Part shown: positions 8,326 to 16,839 of the stretch, one piece after another
Layout: every line of letters begins with the position of its first letter
Numbering within the stretch: the stretch's first letter is position 1
Source: JAEWSN01 sp942493335
GTDB taxonomy: Bacteria > Bacillota > Clostridia > DSM-8532
Length of the DNA stretch: 64,000 nt
Assembly (NCBI GenBank): GCA_942493335.1
Contig: OW818693.1
Span: 2,356,001-2,420,000 of the forward strand
Direction of reading: 5' to 3'
Notes under the pieces: generated by a model
Told to the model about the DNA's origin: nothing
Databases searched by the model: none
Seen by the model: the letters and a program-made list of their open reading frames with translations, nothing else
Translations under genes and position numbers: made by a program

Positions 8326-9333
8326 ATGGATGTGACGAAATTGCCGGATGGGCGTATCCGTTTCGGACCAATAGCCGATTTTGATCCTGTCCATACCTTC
8401 CTGTGCGGACAGTGCTTCCGCTGGACCCGGCTGGCTGGGAACGCAACGGGTTTCCCGGCGAAGCAGGATGCGTTCGACGAAATCCCCACAATGAAAGCAG
8501 ATGCCGCTGCCGGAAGCGTTCCCGGCATTGGAATTGACTGGCAGGGCCTCGCTGGAAACCGGGCGATCGGGAGTGTCTGGCAAGGCCTCGTTGGGAACCG
8601 GGCGATCCGGCTCCATTGGGACGGTTCCTTCCTCAATGCGGAAGGAACAACAGAACGCGAGGTGCGTGAATTCTGGCTGGGTTATCTCGATCTGGATCGG
8701 GACTATCCGGCTATGAAGCGCATCCTATCGGAGGGAGATCCCATCATGGCTGAAGCCATCCGCTTCGGCTGGGGTCTTCGGCTCCTGCGCCAGGATCCCT
8801 GGGAGACGCTTGTAACCTTCCTGATCTCGCAGAACAATGGCATCCCACGCATCCGGCGGATTGTGGACACCCTGTGCGCCTGCTTTGGAGAGCCGGTCGT
8901 CCTGGGAGACGAAATCCATCAAGCTTTCCCCACCCCGGAGGCGTTGGCCGATCTGGACAGCTGCGACCTGGACGTATGCCGGGCCGGATACCGCAGCGCC
9001 TATGTGCTGCGAACCGCAGCACAGGTAACGGAGAGCCGTCTGGATTTGCATGGGCTCGCTGACCTCCCATACGGGGAAGCCAGAAATCAGTTGCTCGCCC
9101 TGCATGGCGTCGGCGTGAAAGTGGCGGACTGCGCCCTGCTTTTCTCCGGCCTTCACCGTTCCGCCTTTCCCGTGGATCGTTGGGTGCTGCGGGTCATGGC
9201 AGCCTTGTATCCGGGCTCCAGGAAGACCACGGAGGATCTTCAGTCTTTCGCGGCCCAAAAATGGGGTCCGCTTGCCGGCCTGGCACAGGAATACCTGTTT
9301 TATTACGCAAGGGAAAATCAGATACGGGAATGA
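8326..9333 (+). CDS. 8-oxoguanine DNA glycosylase/AP lyase, OGG1 type
   Basis: It excises 8-oxoguanine from DNA and cuts the abasic site through a Schiff base. The N-terminal domain has FLCGQCFRW (residue ~27), a hallmark of OGG1-type enzymes. The C-terminal half has the QDPWETLVTFLISQNN segment and the helix-hairpin-helix LHGVGVKVADC. The candidate catalytic Lys is residue 265 and the Asp of FPVDRW is residue 284; their 19-residue spacing equals that of human OGG1 (K249/D268). The start at 8326 follows AAGGAGG by 6 bases. The N-terminal domain has an unusual ~50-residue insertion (about 45-95) that contains a 39-bp tandem duplication. It is divergent from the FapA-like gene. Confidence 0.9.
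   Translation: MDVTKLPDGRIRFGPIADFDPVHTFLCGQCFRWTRLAGNATGFPAKQDAFDEIPTMKADAAAGSVPGIGIDWQGLAGNRAIGSVWQGLVGNRAIRLHWDGSFLNAEGTTEREVREFWLGYLDLDRDYPAMKRILSEGDPIMAEAIRFGWGLRLLRQDPWETLVTFLISQNNGIPRIRRIVDTLCACFGEPVVLGDEIHQAFPTPEALADLDSCDLDVCRAGYRSAYVLRTAAQVTESRLDLHGLADLPYGEARNQLLALHGVGVKVADCALLFSGLHRSAFPVDRWVLRVMAALYPGSRKTTEDLQSFAAQKWGPLAGLAQEYLFYYARENQIRE
8539..8616 (+). repeat. 39-bp in-frame tandem duplication inside the OGG gene
   Basis: Units 8539-8577 and 8578-8616 share TGGCA(G/A)GGCCTCG and AACCGGGCGATC blocks and encode WQGLAGNRAIGSV then WQGLVGNRAIRLH. They lie within the extra segment of the N-terminal domain, before the conserved helix-hairpin-helix half. Confidence 0.8.
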
Positions 9334-9445
9334 GCGGGGACTCTCCTTGTTCCTCAAGAACCGCATTTGTTCAGTATTTACAGGCTGTAATGCGTGTTTT
9401 CTTCACATACTGCCACCCTCTCTTCTTTATTCTTTGCTAATTCTG

Positions 9446-9872
9446 TCACTCTTCTTTCGCCCTGACTGAATGGCTCGAAGAAACAACTGGGCAGGACACA
9501 CTATCTCCGACAGACATCAGATTGGTCATCACAAAGAGCAGCATTGCCCCAAAAATTACGATTATGCTGATACCAATGAATAGTACAACTCGTTTTCTTC
9601 TTTTGTTGTTCTCAGACAACAGGACATTCATCCTTTCAAGTGATTCGGCCAATATGTTTTTTTTCGGTATATGGAGCTATCTTTTCTCCCAGCAATGTAC
9701 TTGCAGGAACTTCCAATAGCTCTGCAAGTTTGACCAGCATAGACGCATCCGGAACCGATAAGCACTTTTCCCATTTTGATACGGTTTGTCGAACAACATG
9801 CAGTTTCGAGGCTAATTCTTCCTATGTGATGCCTCTTTCCTTGCGCAAGTTTCTCAGATTGTCGCAAAACAT
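9446..9872 (-). pseudogene. Broken XRE/Cro-type HTH regulator with C-terminal membrane anchor
   Basis: Reading leftwards from ATG 9872, after an AGGAGG-like site, gives MFCDNLRNLRKERGIT and then a TAG at 9822-9824 exactly where related regulators have Gln (GITQEELA). Past the stop the same frame continues as a normal helix-turn-helix (EELASKLHVVRQTVSKWEKC, then PDASMLVKLAELLEVPASTL). At a run of eight A (9657-9664 as T on + strand) the frame shifts to a segment ending in a single transmembrane helix (RVVLFIGISIIVIFGAMLLFVM). So one nonsense change and one homopolymer frameshift break the gene. Intact relatives are membrane-anchored XRE regulators of Firmicutes. The 68-residue tail could still be translated alone, but has no evident role. 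Confidence 0.75.
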
Positions 9873-9909
9873 AGGCCCCCTCCTCTTTAAGGGATAGAAA
9901 ATGTCTTTA

Positions 9910-9952
9910 TGTTATCTTTACGATCCCGTTGCGTCAAGCAACGAAAAGTAAC
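9910..9952. promoter_or_regulatory. Imperfect dyad upstream of the broken XRE gene, possible operator
   Basis: TGTTATCTTTACG at one end and CGAAAAGTAACA at the other form an imperfect inverted repeat with one indel, around an inner CGTTGC/GCAACG hairpin. XRE regulators often bind such dyads next to their own genes. No direct evidence of binding exists. Confidence 0.3.
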
Positions 9953-10015
9953 ATGCATTTACTTATGTAGATCTCATATTTATACAAAACAGCACGCTGT
10001 CACATCACAAAATAA

Positions 10016-10057
10016 GGAAGAACCTGCCGCAAACACATAGCGGCAGGTCCTTCTTTA
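10016..10057 (-). terminator. Intrinsic terminator after the GH127-like gene
   Basis: A 13-bp stem (AAGAACCTGCCGC at 10018-10030 pairing with 10040-10052 and beyond) with a 9-base loop is followed on the minus strand by a T-rich stretch. It lies 35 bases past the stop of the GH127-like gene. T-rich bases on the other side could let it work in both directions. Confidence 0.75.
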
Positions 10058-10091
10058 TCAGGCAATTACTCGTCCATGCAAGCAGAAACCA

Positions 10092-11795
10092 TCACCAGCG
10101 CATCGGATGCTCCGGTAAAAAGTAACGGACCTCACGAAACGGCGTTTCTTCCGTATCCATCGCGCTCCGCTTGAATATGGCCTTTTCCTCTCCGGAGGCC
10201 GGATCGAGGGAAATGATGGTGTTGCCGCGCCACTTCACGCGGAAGGTGCCGTTCCGTTCCGGATGATCCTGCTGGACATAGGTTTCCACAGTCGTCCGGA
10301 GGTTCAACGGATAATGAAGGACGCATTCCGCATCGGACGGCACCTTGCCGAAGGAAGCATACCGACCTTTCACGGACAGTTCCCTTGCCTCACCGTTCAC
10401 GGTAGCGCTCAGAGGGCAGCCGACCGCATGCTCCGGAATACGGACACGCAGTTTTGCCTCGCGACGAAGGACGATGGCCGTCTTTCCTTCATAGGGTTCC
10501 CATCCGATGATTTCCCCCAGCTCATTTTCATGGTTGAGGTGGAAATGGGCTGTCACGCCCGTGATGTCCTCCACCAGCGCATTCTCCCACACGATTTCAA
10601 AGCTGCGCATGGCATGGGCGGCACAGCAGAGCATGACGGAAGCGGGAATGAACAGGTGCTCGTCCGCCGCCGTGAACATGAATCCGCCGACACTGCGGTT
10701 CACAATGTCGCGGTAATCATCGTAGGGCAGAATGTGCAGATCGTCCGGCCAGAATTCCGTCACCCATTTCGAGATGTCCATCCGGCGGCCCTTCACCCCT
10801 TTTTCAGGCACATGCTCGGAAGGATCGAGGAACTGGCACTCCGCGACCTGGTTGCGTACGAAGCGATCAATCTGGTCCCAGTATTCGTCATATCCCGCGC
10901 GGGCCAGATACAATGCGCTCATGTTGAGCTCCATGTCGCTGCAGGCAGGCTCATTGCAGGGGGTTGCCCCGAATCCTGTACAGCAGGAGATCAGATGGTC
11001 ATGAATCTGCTTCGCCTTTGCGAGCAGGACCGGATCCCCTTTCAGGGAAGCCAGATGGGAAAGGCCGTTCGCCACCGCCACAACCGTTCGGAAGCCCTGG
11101 CCTGCGTAATGTCCTTCTTCGGTGAAATAGCCGTTCCGCGGGTTCACCATCATGTGAAACAGACCTTCGGCGAGGCGCAGCGCCTTCTCGTTCCCGGTCT
11201 CTTCGTGATACCGGACCAGCACGTCGATGAGGGTGCCCGGTGCATAGATGCCCATGCCCGCGGTCCGGATGATTTCGGCGGGGAAGGTTCGTTCCCTTCC
11301 CGAAGCGATGGAAAGACCGAAAAGTCCGTCCACGATGCCTTCCATGATTCCCAGCAGCTTCTCCTCCCGGCTGTCCCAGTACCAGTACAGCAGGGCATAA
11401 AGCGTGCGCGCCTGTTCCCAGATGCAGAGGGGATATGCGTTGTTCCAGGGAGACACCGGCGCGTGGACCATGCCGTCCAGTTCCGTGAAATGCGCAAGGG
11501 TCAGCTTCCGTTGCGCCAGCTGAATGTCAGCTCCCTTTTCGCTGCCGGTCATGTTCCGGATGATGGGCATGCCGTACACGACATACGGGAGCACTTCCGT
11601 CCAATCCAGCCGGTGGTGGGCGAAGTGGGGCGGCTCGTCCCCGAGGGTCGCACCGACATAAGGGACGAAGTTGTGCTGACGATCGACATTCTCAAGCATG
11701 TGCTCCAGACATTTCTCCGCCCGCTCCGGCAGAAACAGCGTGGCGGGGCGTTGCCTGGGCTCCGTATATCTTCCTTTGACTTCGATATTCTTCAT
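10092..11795 (-). CDS. GH127-like glycosidase (beta-L-arabinofuranosidase-type, DUF1680)
   Basis: The 567-residue protein has features of the GH127/DUF1680 (alpha/alpha)6-barrel: a central CCTGFGATPCNEPACSDMEL and a later LCCAAHAMRSFEIVWENALV, which recall the Cys/Glu metal and catalytic region of beta-L-arabinofuranosidases. A beta-rich C-terminal part follows. Similarity to that family is judged by motif only and it looks divergent, so another glycoside hydrolase or a non-catalytic relative is possible. No signal peptide, so it probably acts on imported oligosaccharides. ATG 11795 follows GGATTGGAG; the upstream frame to 11957 overlaps the GH43-like gene and is rejected. It lies 37 bases behind that gene, likely as one operon. 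Confidence 0.65.
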   Translation of the reverse strand: MKNIEVKGRYTEPRQRPATLFLPERAEKCLEHMLENVDRQHNFVPYVGATLGDEPPHFAHHRLDWTEVLPYVVYGMPIIRNMTGSEKGADIQLAQRKLTLAHFTELDGMVHAPVSPWNNAYPLCIWEQARTLYALLYWYWDSREEKLLGIMEGIVDGLFGLSIASGRERTFPAEIIRTAGMGIYAPGTLIDVLVRYHEETGNEKALRLAEGLFHMMVNPRNGYFTEEGHYAGQGFRTVVAVANGLSHLASLKGDPVLLAKAKQIHDHLISCCTGFGATPCNEPACSDMELNMSALYLARAGYDEYWDQIDRFVRNQVAECQFLDPSEHVPEKGVKGRRMDISKWVTEFWPDDLHILPYDDYRDIVNRSVGGFMFTAADEHLFIPASVMLCCAAHAMRSFEIVWENALVEDITGVTAHFHLNHENELGEIIGWEPYEGKTAIVLRREAKLRVRIPEHAVGCPLSATVNGEARELSVKGRYASFGKVPSDAECVLHYPLNLRTTVETYVQQDHPERNGTFRVKWRGNTIISLDPASGEEKAIFKRSAMDTEETPFREVRYFLPEHPMRW

Positions 11796-11832
11796 TAGCG
11801 CTCCAATCCCGCGTGACGGCGTCTGCTTTCCA

Positions 11833-12852
11833 TCAGGGCACGAGGTTCCCGTCGCCCAGCCAGGTCGAAAACACAGGCTCTTCCGTGGTCGGAACCGGAT
11901 ACCGGTAATGCTGCGCGGACCCCCGGATGGTATGATACCAGTTTCCCGTGACTTCATTTACAATGCGGAGATCGTTGCCCTTCTCCTCCATCTCGAACAG
12001 AAGAATCCGTTTCAGCTGGTGCACATTCGGGCAATGCAGCGACATCATCAGCCTGCCGCCAAAGGTGCGGAACAGCATGGAATGCGCGCCATCATGCGCA
12101 TAGAGCGGGTCCGGCTTCTGCACCCAGGGGCCCTGGATCCCGCCGGACTGGCTGACGGCAATTCCCGTCGCGTATCCGAGCGGCGTGAAGTTGGACCATA
12201 GCATGATGAGGCTGCCATCCTGCATCCGGTGCAGAAACGGTCCGTCCGTGACAAACCCGCCCCCGCCGTTCTTTCCGATCAAACTGTCCCGCCAGGGTGC
12301 ATCCGATGCCCGAAACAGGATGACCGGCGGGCCGACAGCTTCTCCGAGATCCTCGGAAAGCGGAATGGCCGCCATCTGTCCGTCAAACACCTGCAGCCAT
12401 TCGTGACAGAACACCATCCAGGGTTTTCCGTCCCGATCGACATGAAGCGTTCCGTCCAGGCACTGCCAACCGGGCGGTGTAACAGGTTCGGGACGTATCG
12501 GGACGAAGGGACCAAGCGGCGAATCCGCCACCAGACATTGGCAGCGGCGATAAGTGCCTTCCGCACGGAAGGATGAGATCAGGTAATAGCGGCCTTTCCA
12601 GATGTGGCATTCCGGCGCCCAGTAATCGAGTCCGGCCCAGAAACCGCCCTGGTCGAACACCCGGATCGGCTCGCTCCAATGAAGCAGGTCCGGACTGCAG
12701 ATGGCATGGAAGGTTCCGCTTTCGGATTTCTGTTCCGGAAACCGTTCCGGGTTGAATTGACGGGCATAGGTGTAGTACAGACGACTCGCCGGATCGACGA
12801 GGATGAAAGGATCGCTGATGTGGACATCGTGGATGTGAAACGGATATTCCAT
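11833..12852 (-). CDS. GH43-like five-bladed beta-propeller glycosidase
   Basis: The sequence fits the GH43/GH32 (clan F/J) propeller fold: N-terminal HISDPFILVD with the candidate base Asp, repeated Trp/Tyr-rich blade motifs (YYTYARQF, YYLISSF), a PPGWQCLDGTLHVDRDGKPW segment and TDGPFLHRM. Family members remove arabinose or xylose side groups from plant polysaccharides. ATG 12852 follows AGGAGG by 5 bases and so sets the start; 340 residues. No signal peptide is seen, so a cytoplasmic role is likely. It is the first gene of a pair with the GH127-like enzyme and sits next to a ROK regulator on the same strand. Confidence 0.75.
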   Translation of the reverse strand: MEYPFHIHDVHISDPFILVDPASRLYYTYARQFNPERFPEQKSESGTFHAICSPDLLHWSEPIRVFDQGGFWAGLDYWAPECHIWKGRYYLISSFRAEGTYRRCQCLVADSPLGPFVPIRPEPVTPPGWQCLDGTLHVDRDGKPWMVFCHEWLQVFDGQMAAIPLSEDLGEAVGPPVILFRASDAPWRDSLIGKNGGGGFVTDGPFLHRMQDGSLIMLWSNFTPLGYATGIAVSQSGGIQGPWVQKPDPLYAHDGAHSMLFRTFGGRLMMSLHCPNVHQLKRILLFEMEEKGNDLRIVNEVTGNWYHTIRGSAQHYRYPVPTTEEPVFSTWLGDGNLVP

Positions 12853-12969
12853 GGGAACCTCCTGTGCGGACATCCTTGCAGGTATGCCACACAAAGAGGC
12901 TATCACTTGTTCATCGGGATGGCCATCCGCTTTTTACACAGGATTTCGCATCTTTTTGCCGCGAATTCC

Positions 12970-14004
12970 CTAGATTCCCGCAATCAGCTGCTCCATCGCG
13001 AGGTGGTGCAGGCCGTTCCGGTAATCAGACCGCCATTCGCGCAGGGAAAGAACGGGAATGTGCTGGGGGGAGATGTATTTCTCGCAGGCAGTACGGACAA
13101 GCATCAGGGTATCTTCCGTCATGTCGTCGGTACAGAAAAGGACCTCGTTCGGATTGATGAGGACGGCCATGGAGGCAATCATACGGGCCAGCGAATCTAC
13201 GGCGTGCGGATTGTCGCCCGATCCGAAAATCGGCTGCAGGAATCCGTTTTTACTGTAGAGGGCCTGCATCAGGTTTTCCCCTTCATAGATCGGCATGCGT
13301 CCGATTTCACCGGAAAAGCCCGTGCTGCCGTGCATGACGCGGCCGTTGACCAGAAAGCCTGCTCCCGGACCGTTCACCCCGATCAGGATGTACGCGACCG
13401 TGTCGGCATCTTCACGGTGGCTTGTGTGATGGAAGCCGAGTGCCGTGCAGTTCATGTCGTTCTCGACGGCAACCGCAAGACCAAACTTTCTTTCGAGCAG
13501 GGAGCGCAAATCGAAATTCTCAAATTTTCTGGCTCCATGAACATTGCGGATCAACCCCTTTTCCACGACGCCGGGGATGCCGAACGCCGCGGCATATAGG
13601 GCCGGATGGCGCTCCCGCAGGGAGGCGACGGCGCACTGCATCTCCATGGGACCTTCCGCCCGGTCAAATGGGCGATGGCCGCTGACCATGGACTTGCCGG
13701 TATAGTCGATCACCTCATGAAACAAGGTATCCCCTTCCAGATGCATCATCAGCCCGAGACGATACTGGCTGTTGAACCGATACCGCTGTGCGTCGTTCCT
13801 TGTCTCCGTGATATCGATCTCCATCATCGACAACTCGCCGTAGCGCTCCATGGCATCCACCAGCTTGCTGACGGTCGAAAAAGTAAGCCCCGTCTGCCGG
13901 CTGATATCCGGCTTCGTCGCTTCACCGGACGCATGAAACGCCCTGCGTACCCGGATGATGTTCGATTCCGGGTTGGGATTCTCATTTCTTCTGGCTCTGG
14001 CCAT
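12970..14004 (-). CDS. ROK-family transcriptional regulator (NagC/XylR type)
   Basis: A 344-residue protein with an N-terminal winged helix-turn-helix (ATKPDISRQTGLTFSTVSKLV, about residues 28-48, quoted in part) and a C-terminal sugar-kinase-like ROK domain (VENDMNCTALG, GVNGPGAGFLVNGR, GSTGFSGEIGRMP). The usual CxCGxxGC zinc motif after GEIG is absent, so it may sense ligand without structural zinc or be altered. Such proteins repress sugar genes until a sugar binds. The start at 14004 follows GAGGTGA. It lies upstream of the GH43/GH127 pair on the same strand, which are its likely targets. Confidence 0.88.
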   Translation of the reverse strand: MARARRNENPNPESNIIRVRRAFHASGEATKPDISRQTGLTFSTVSKLVDAMERYGELSMMEIDITETRNDAQRYRFNSQYRLGLMMHLEGDTLFHEVIDYTGKSMVSGHRPFDRAEGPMEMQCAVASLRERHPALYAAAFGIPGVVEKGLIRNVHGARKFENFDLRSLLERKFGLAVAVENDMNCTALGFHHTSHREDADTVAYILIGVNGPGAGFLVNGRVMHGSTGFSGEIGRMPIYEGENLMQALYSKNGFLQPIFGSGDNPHAVDSLARMIASMAVLINPNEVLFCTDDMTEDTLMLVRTACEKYISPQHIPVLSLREWRSDYRNGLHHLAMEQLIAGI

Positions 14005-14021
14005 CTTTTCACCTCATATGC

Positions 14022-14052
14022 AAAACGCTCCGGCTGATGCCGGAGCGTTTAA
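14022..14052 (-). terminator. Intrinsic terminator after tRNA-Glu
   Basis: AAACGCTCCGGC pairs with GCCGGAGCGTTT around a short loop, and on the minus strand the stem is followed by TTTTGC. It lies directly behind the tRNA-Glu gene and just ahead of the ROK gene start. Confidence 0.8.
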
Positions 14053-14056
14053 CTTC

Positions 14057-14131
14057 TGGTGACCCCAGGGAGAATCGAACTCCCGTTACAGCCTTGAAAG
14101 GGCCGTGTCTTGACCGCTTGACCATGGGGCC
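14057..14131 (-). tRNA. tRNA-Glu (anticodon TTC)
   Basis: Cloverleaf on the minus strand: acceptor GGCCCCA pairs with TGGGGTC (one G-T pair), the T-loop contains GTTCGATTC, and the anticodon loop CTTTCAA holds TTC. CCA is encoded. It follows tRNA-Met in one transcript. Confidence 0.97.
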
Positions 14132-14201
14132 ATATTCGTTTGCGGGAACGGTTCCGGCGGGCCGATGCGCCGCAAGCGGCACATCGGCCTATCCGGACTG
14201 T

Positions 14202-14278
14202 TGGTAGCGGCAGTCGGAATCGAACCAACGACAATTCGGGTATGAACCGAACGCTCTAGCCATCTGAGCTATGCCGCC
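14202..14278 (-). tRNA. tRNA-Met, elongator (anticodon CAT)
   Basis: Acceptor GGCGGCA pairs with TGCCGCT, anticodon loop TTCATAC holds CAT, T-loop GTTCGATTC, CCA encoded. The paired first base and the lack of the three G-C pairs of initiators in the anticodon stem favour elongator Met over fMet. It is first in the Met-Glu transcript. Confidence 0.95.
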
Positions 14279-14365
14279 AAATCAACCAAACGTTTCGCTT
14301 GACGGAAACCAGCCGGCGAACCGGTTTGCTGTTTCCGCACTACGCTTTCCGCAAGGCGCTTTTAT

Positions 14366-14395
14366 ATTTTAACAGAGGCCCTTCCCTGACGTCAA
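14366..14395 (-). promoter_or_regulatory. Sigma-A promoter of the tRNA-Met/tRNA-Glu operon
   Basis: On the minus strand TTGACG (-35) is followed after 18 bases by TAAAAT (-10), 88 bases ahead of the tRNA-Met gene. The rest of the interval 14279-14580 shows no gene or further element that I can support. Confidence 0.7.
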
Positions 14396-14580
14396 GCATT
14401 ATTTGCATAGGCTGACGATTTCGTCGAAACTGCCTTGCCGGCGTTCGGCTGATATTCGTCAAGCCCTTTCACGGCAAGACTTTCAGCCTTCCATCGCATG
14501 GACCTCGGAAAACGGTGTCCCGGCGGGAACCTGGCGAACCGTACCAGGTTTGCTGTTCGACGACCCTCTTCACCCGCTTT

Positions 14581-14781
14581 TCATGTTTGCGGTTCAATGA
14601 CGCGTTTCATCCCTTTTTCAAATTTCACCCGCGGCAACATGACCTGATGGTGGCAGCCCTCGCATTCCATTCTGACATCCGCACCGGTGCGGAGGACCTT
14701 CCAGATGCGGGAGCCGCAAGGGTGTTCCTTTTTCATTTCCACCCGGTCCCCCACCTGGAACTGCTTGATGGGCGTCGCCAT
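14581..14781 (-). CDS. DUF951 family small protein
   Basis: A 66-residue protein with the DUF951 pattern: FQVGDRVEMKKEHPCGSRIW, then GADVRMECEGCHHQVMLPR with two Cys and a His that suggest a metal-binding or nucleic-acid-binding fold. Widely conserved in Firmicutes, often beside ribosome-associated or chromosome-partition genes; function is not established. AAGGAG lies 9 bases ahead of the ATG. It is downstream of the STAS gene, separated from it by a hairpin. Confidence 0.9.
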   Translation of the reverse strand: MATPIKQFQVGDRVEMKKEHPCGSRIWKVLRTGADVRMECEGCHHQVMLPRVKFEKGMKRVIEPQT

Positions 14782-14811
14782 AGTCCGTTTCTCCTTTTCG
14801 GGGCAAACGAA

Positions 14812-14836
14812 CAGGGTGCCACCTGGGCACCCTGCC
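14812..14836 (-). terminator. Hairpin between the STAS gene and DUF951
   Basis: CAGGGTGCC and GGCACCCTG form a 9-bp stem with a 5-base loop; on the minus strand TTCGTTTG follows. It probably ends the STAS transcript or attenuates read-through into DUF951. Confidence 0.6.
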
Positions 14837-14869
14837 TATGCCGGATCCTTGTATCGCTTCCGGAAAACA

Positions 14870-15211
14870 TCACGCCTTCAGTTTTTCCATGGCTGCCGTC
14901 TCGCCCTCGAAAATCTCGATGAAGCGATTGAGCTTGGTAACTTCGAACAAGCGCAGAATGTCGGGAGACAAATTGCACATGGTCAGGCGGCCGCCCTTTT
15001 CGCGGAATTTCTTGAAGGAATCCACGATGATGCCAATTCCGGCGCTGTTCATGTAACTGACGCCGGTCATGTTGAGCAGAACAGTTGCCGCACCAAAATT
15101 AAGGGAAAGCTGATCAAGGTAATCCTTGAAATCATTCTGGGTGGAAATGCGGACCTGCCCTTCCATTTGAACAACGTGAACCCCGTCGACGTCGCGCGCA
15201 TCTATGGTCAT
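14870..15211 (-). CDS. STAS-domain anti-sigma factor antagonist (SpoIIAA/RsbV type)
   Basis: A single STAS domain of 113 residues with GQVRISTQNDF near the start and the phosphorylation motif MNSAGIG around residue 55. In SpoIIAA/RsbV proteins this Ser is phosphorylated by a partner kinase and controls release of an anti-sigma factor. No partner anti-sigma kinase or sigma factor lies next to it here, so which pathway it serves is unknown. GGAGG precedes the ATG at 15211. Confidence 0.88.
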   Translation of the reverse strand: MTIDARDVDGVHVVQMEGQVRISTQNDFKDYLDQLSLNFGAATVLLNMTGVSYMNSAGIGIIVDSFKKFREKGGRLTMCNLSPDILRLFEVTKLNRFIEIFEGETAAMEKLKA

Positions 15212-15371
15212 ATGGTCGCCTCCGATCTCGATTTCCTGCTACGCTCATTTTACCACTTCCGTCCATTGTGAAACAAGACCAATGGAAAAGCAGAAACTGT
15301 ATACAGTGCGGACTCCATCGCTGTAAAAACAACCGGATGCAGGGCTGGAATTGTAGAATCCAGCCGACCGA

Positions 15372-16733
15372 TCAGTTCCTCAGACTCTGGAGCGGGGCAG
15401 GAATCCTGCCGCCACGTGCGACGAAAGTTTCAGCAGACCAGGGACTCACCTTCATGACCGGGCCGGAGCCCAGCAATCCACCGAATTCGACGACATCGCC
15501 CACGACACGGCCGGGTGCGGGGATGATGCGGACCGCGGTCGTCTTGTTGTTCACGACACCGATGGACACTTCATCCGCAATGATGGCGGAAATTGTGGCG
15601 GCGGACGTATCCCCGGGCACCGCGATCATGTCGAGGCCGACGGAACAGACGCAGGTCATCGCCTCAAGCTTCTCAAGAGATAGTGCGCCGCAGAGGGCAG
15701 CGTCGATCATGCCGGCATCCTCGGATACCGGGATGAAAGCGCCGGAGAGACCTCCGACGTGGGAAGACGCCATGACGCCGCCTTTCTTCACCGCATCGTT
15801 CAACAGCGCGAGCGCTGCGGTGGTGCCGGGTCCACCGCATTTTTCCAGGCCCATGCCTTCGAGGATGTAGGCGACGCTGTCTCCCACGGCAGGGGTCGGC
15901 GCCAGGGATAGATCGACAATGCCGAACGGCACATTCAGTCGTTGCGCGGCTTCCTTCGCCACCAGTTGTCCGACGCGCGTGATCTTGAATGCGGTTTTCT
16001 TGATTTCATCGGCCAGTTCGCTGAAATCAGCCATCGGGCCGAGTTTCTTTACAGCTTCGGACACGACGCCGGGACCGGAAACCCCGACGTTGATCACGCA
16101 CTCCGGCTCGCCGATCCCGTGGAAGGCGCCGGCCATGAACGGGTTGTCCTCCGGAACATTCGAAAATACGACAAGCTTCGCGCAGCCCAGACCCCCGCGT
16201 TCCTTCGTGCGTTCGGCCGCATCCTTGATGACCCGGCCCATTTCCGCCACGGCATCCATGTTGATGCCCGCCTTCGAGGTGGCCACGTTCACGGACGAAC
16301 AGACCCTGTCCGTCACGGCCAGTGCCTCGGCGATGGACTGCACCAGCAGCCGGTCGCCCTTCGTATAGCCTTTGTGCACCAGGGCGGAAAAGCCGCCGAT
16401 GAAATTGACGCCGACGGTCTTCGCAGCTTCGTCGAGTGTGCGTGCGAAGTTTGCATAGTTTGTCTCGTCACTGCTTTCCGCCACCATGGCGATCGGCGTC
16501 ACCGAAATGCGCTTGTTGATGATCGGAATGCCGAATTCCCGCTCGATCGCTTCGCCGGTTTTCACAAGATTTTCCGCATAACGGGTGATCTTGTCATAGA
16601 TGCGACGCCGGGAAACGGCGGATGATTCGGCTGCGCAGTCCCGCAGTGAAATACCCATGGTGATGGTTCGGATATCGAGGTTCTGTTCCTCGATCATCCG
16701 CATTGTTTCAAAAATCTCATTCCTGTTGATCAT
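15372..16733 (-). CDS. PFL family protein (UPF0210/DUF711)
   Basis: A 453-residue member of the UPF0210/PFL family, recognisable from INRNEIFETMRMIEEQNLDI at the start, GVNFIGGFSALVHKG, VCSSVNVATSKAGINMDAV and VINVGVSGPGVV. The fold resembles pyruvate-formate-lyase-like enzymes but the biochemical role is not established. It follows the ACT protein on the same strand by about 100 bases, a pairing conserved in many Firmicutes and archaea. The start follows a GGGGGGAC site. Confidence 0.92.
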   Translation of the reverse strand: MINRNEIFETMRMIEEQNLDIRTITMGISLRDCAAESSAVSRRRIYDKITRYAENLVKTGEAIEREFGIPIINKRISVTPIAMVAESSDETNYANFARTLDEAAKTVGVNFIGGFSALVHKGYTKGDRLLVQSIAEALAVTDRVCSSVNVATSKAGINMDAVAEMGRVIKDAAERTKERGGLGCAKLVVFSNVPEDNPFMAGAFHGIGEPECVINVGVSGPGVVSEAVKKLGPMADFSELADEIKKTAFKITRVGQLVAKEAAQRLNVPFGIVDLSLAPTPAVGDSVAYILEGMGLEKCGGPGTTAALALLNDAVKKGGVMASSHVGGLSGAFIPVSEDAGMIDAALCGALSLEKLEAMTCVCSVGLDMIAVPGDTSAATISAIIADEVSIGVVNNKTTAVRIIPAPGRVVGDVVEFGGLLGSGPVMKVSPWSAETFVARGGRIPAPLQSLRN

Positions 16734-16839
16734 GAAGACCGTCCCCCCGGTGCCGCAGGCCTATTGCCGCGCGCAAGACGAAAATGCCAAGATCGGGTTT
16801 TCCCGAACAATATTTTTGTCGGGCTTTTCATATTTTCGT

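Noticed and set aside
12604..13599. Long + strand frames opposite the GH43-like and ROK genes
   Set aside because: High GC opens the opposite strand; the minus-strand genes have family motifs and strong AGGAGG sites, the + frames do not.
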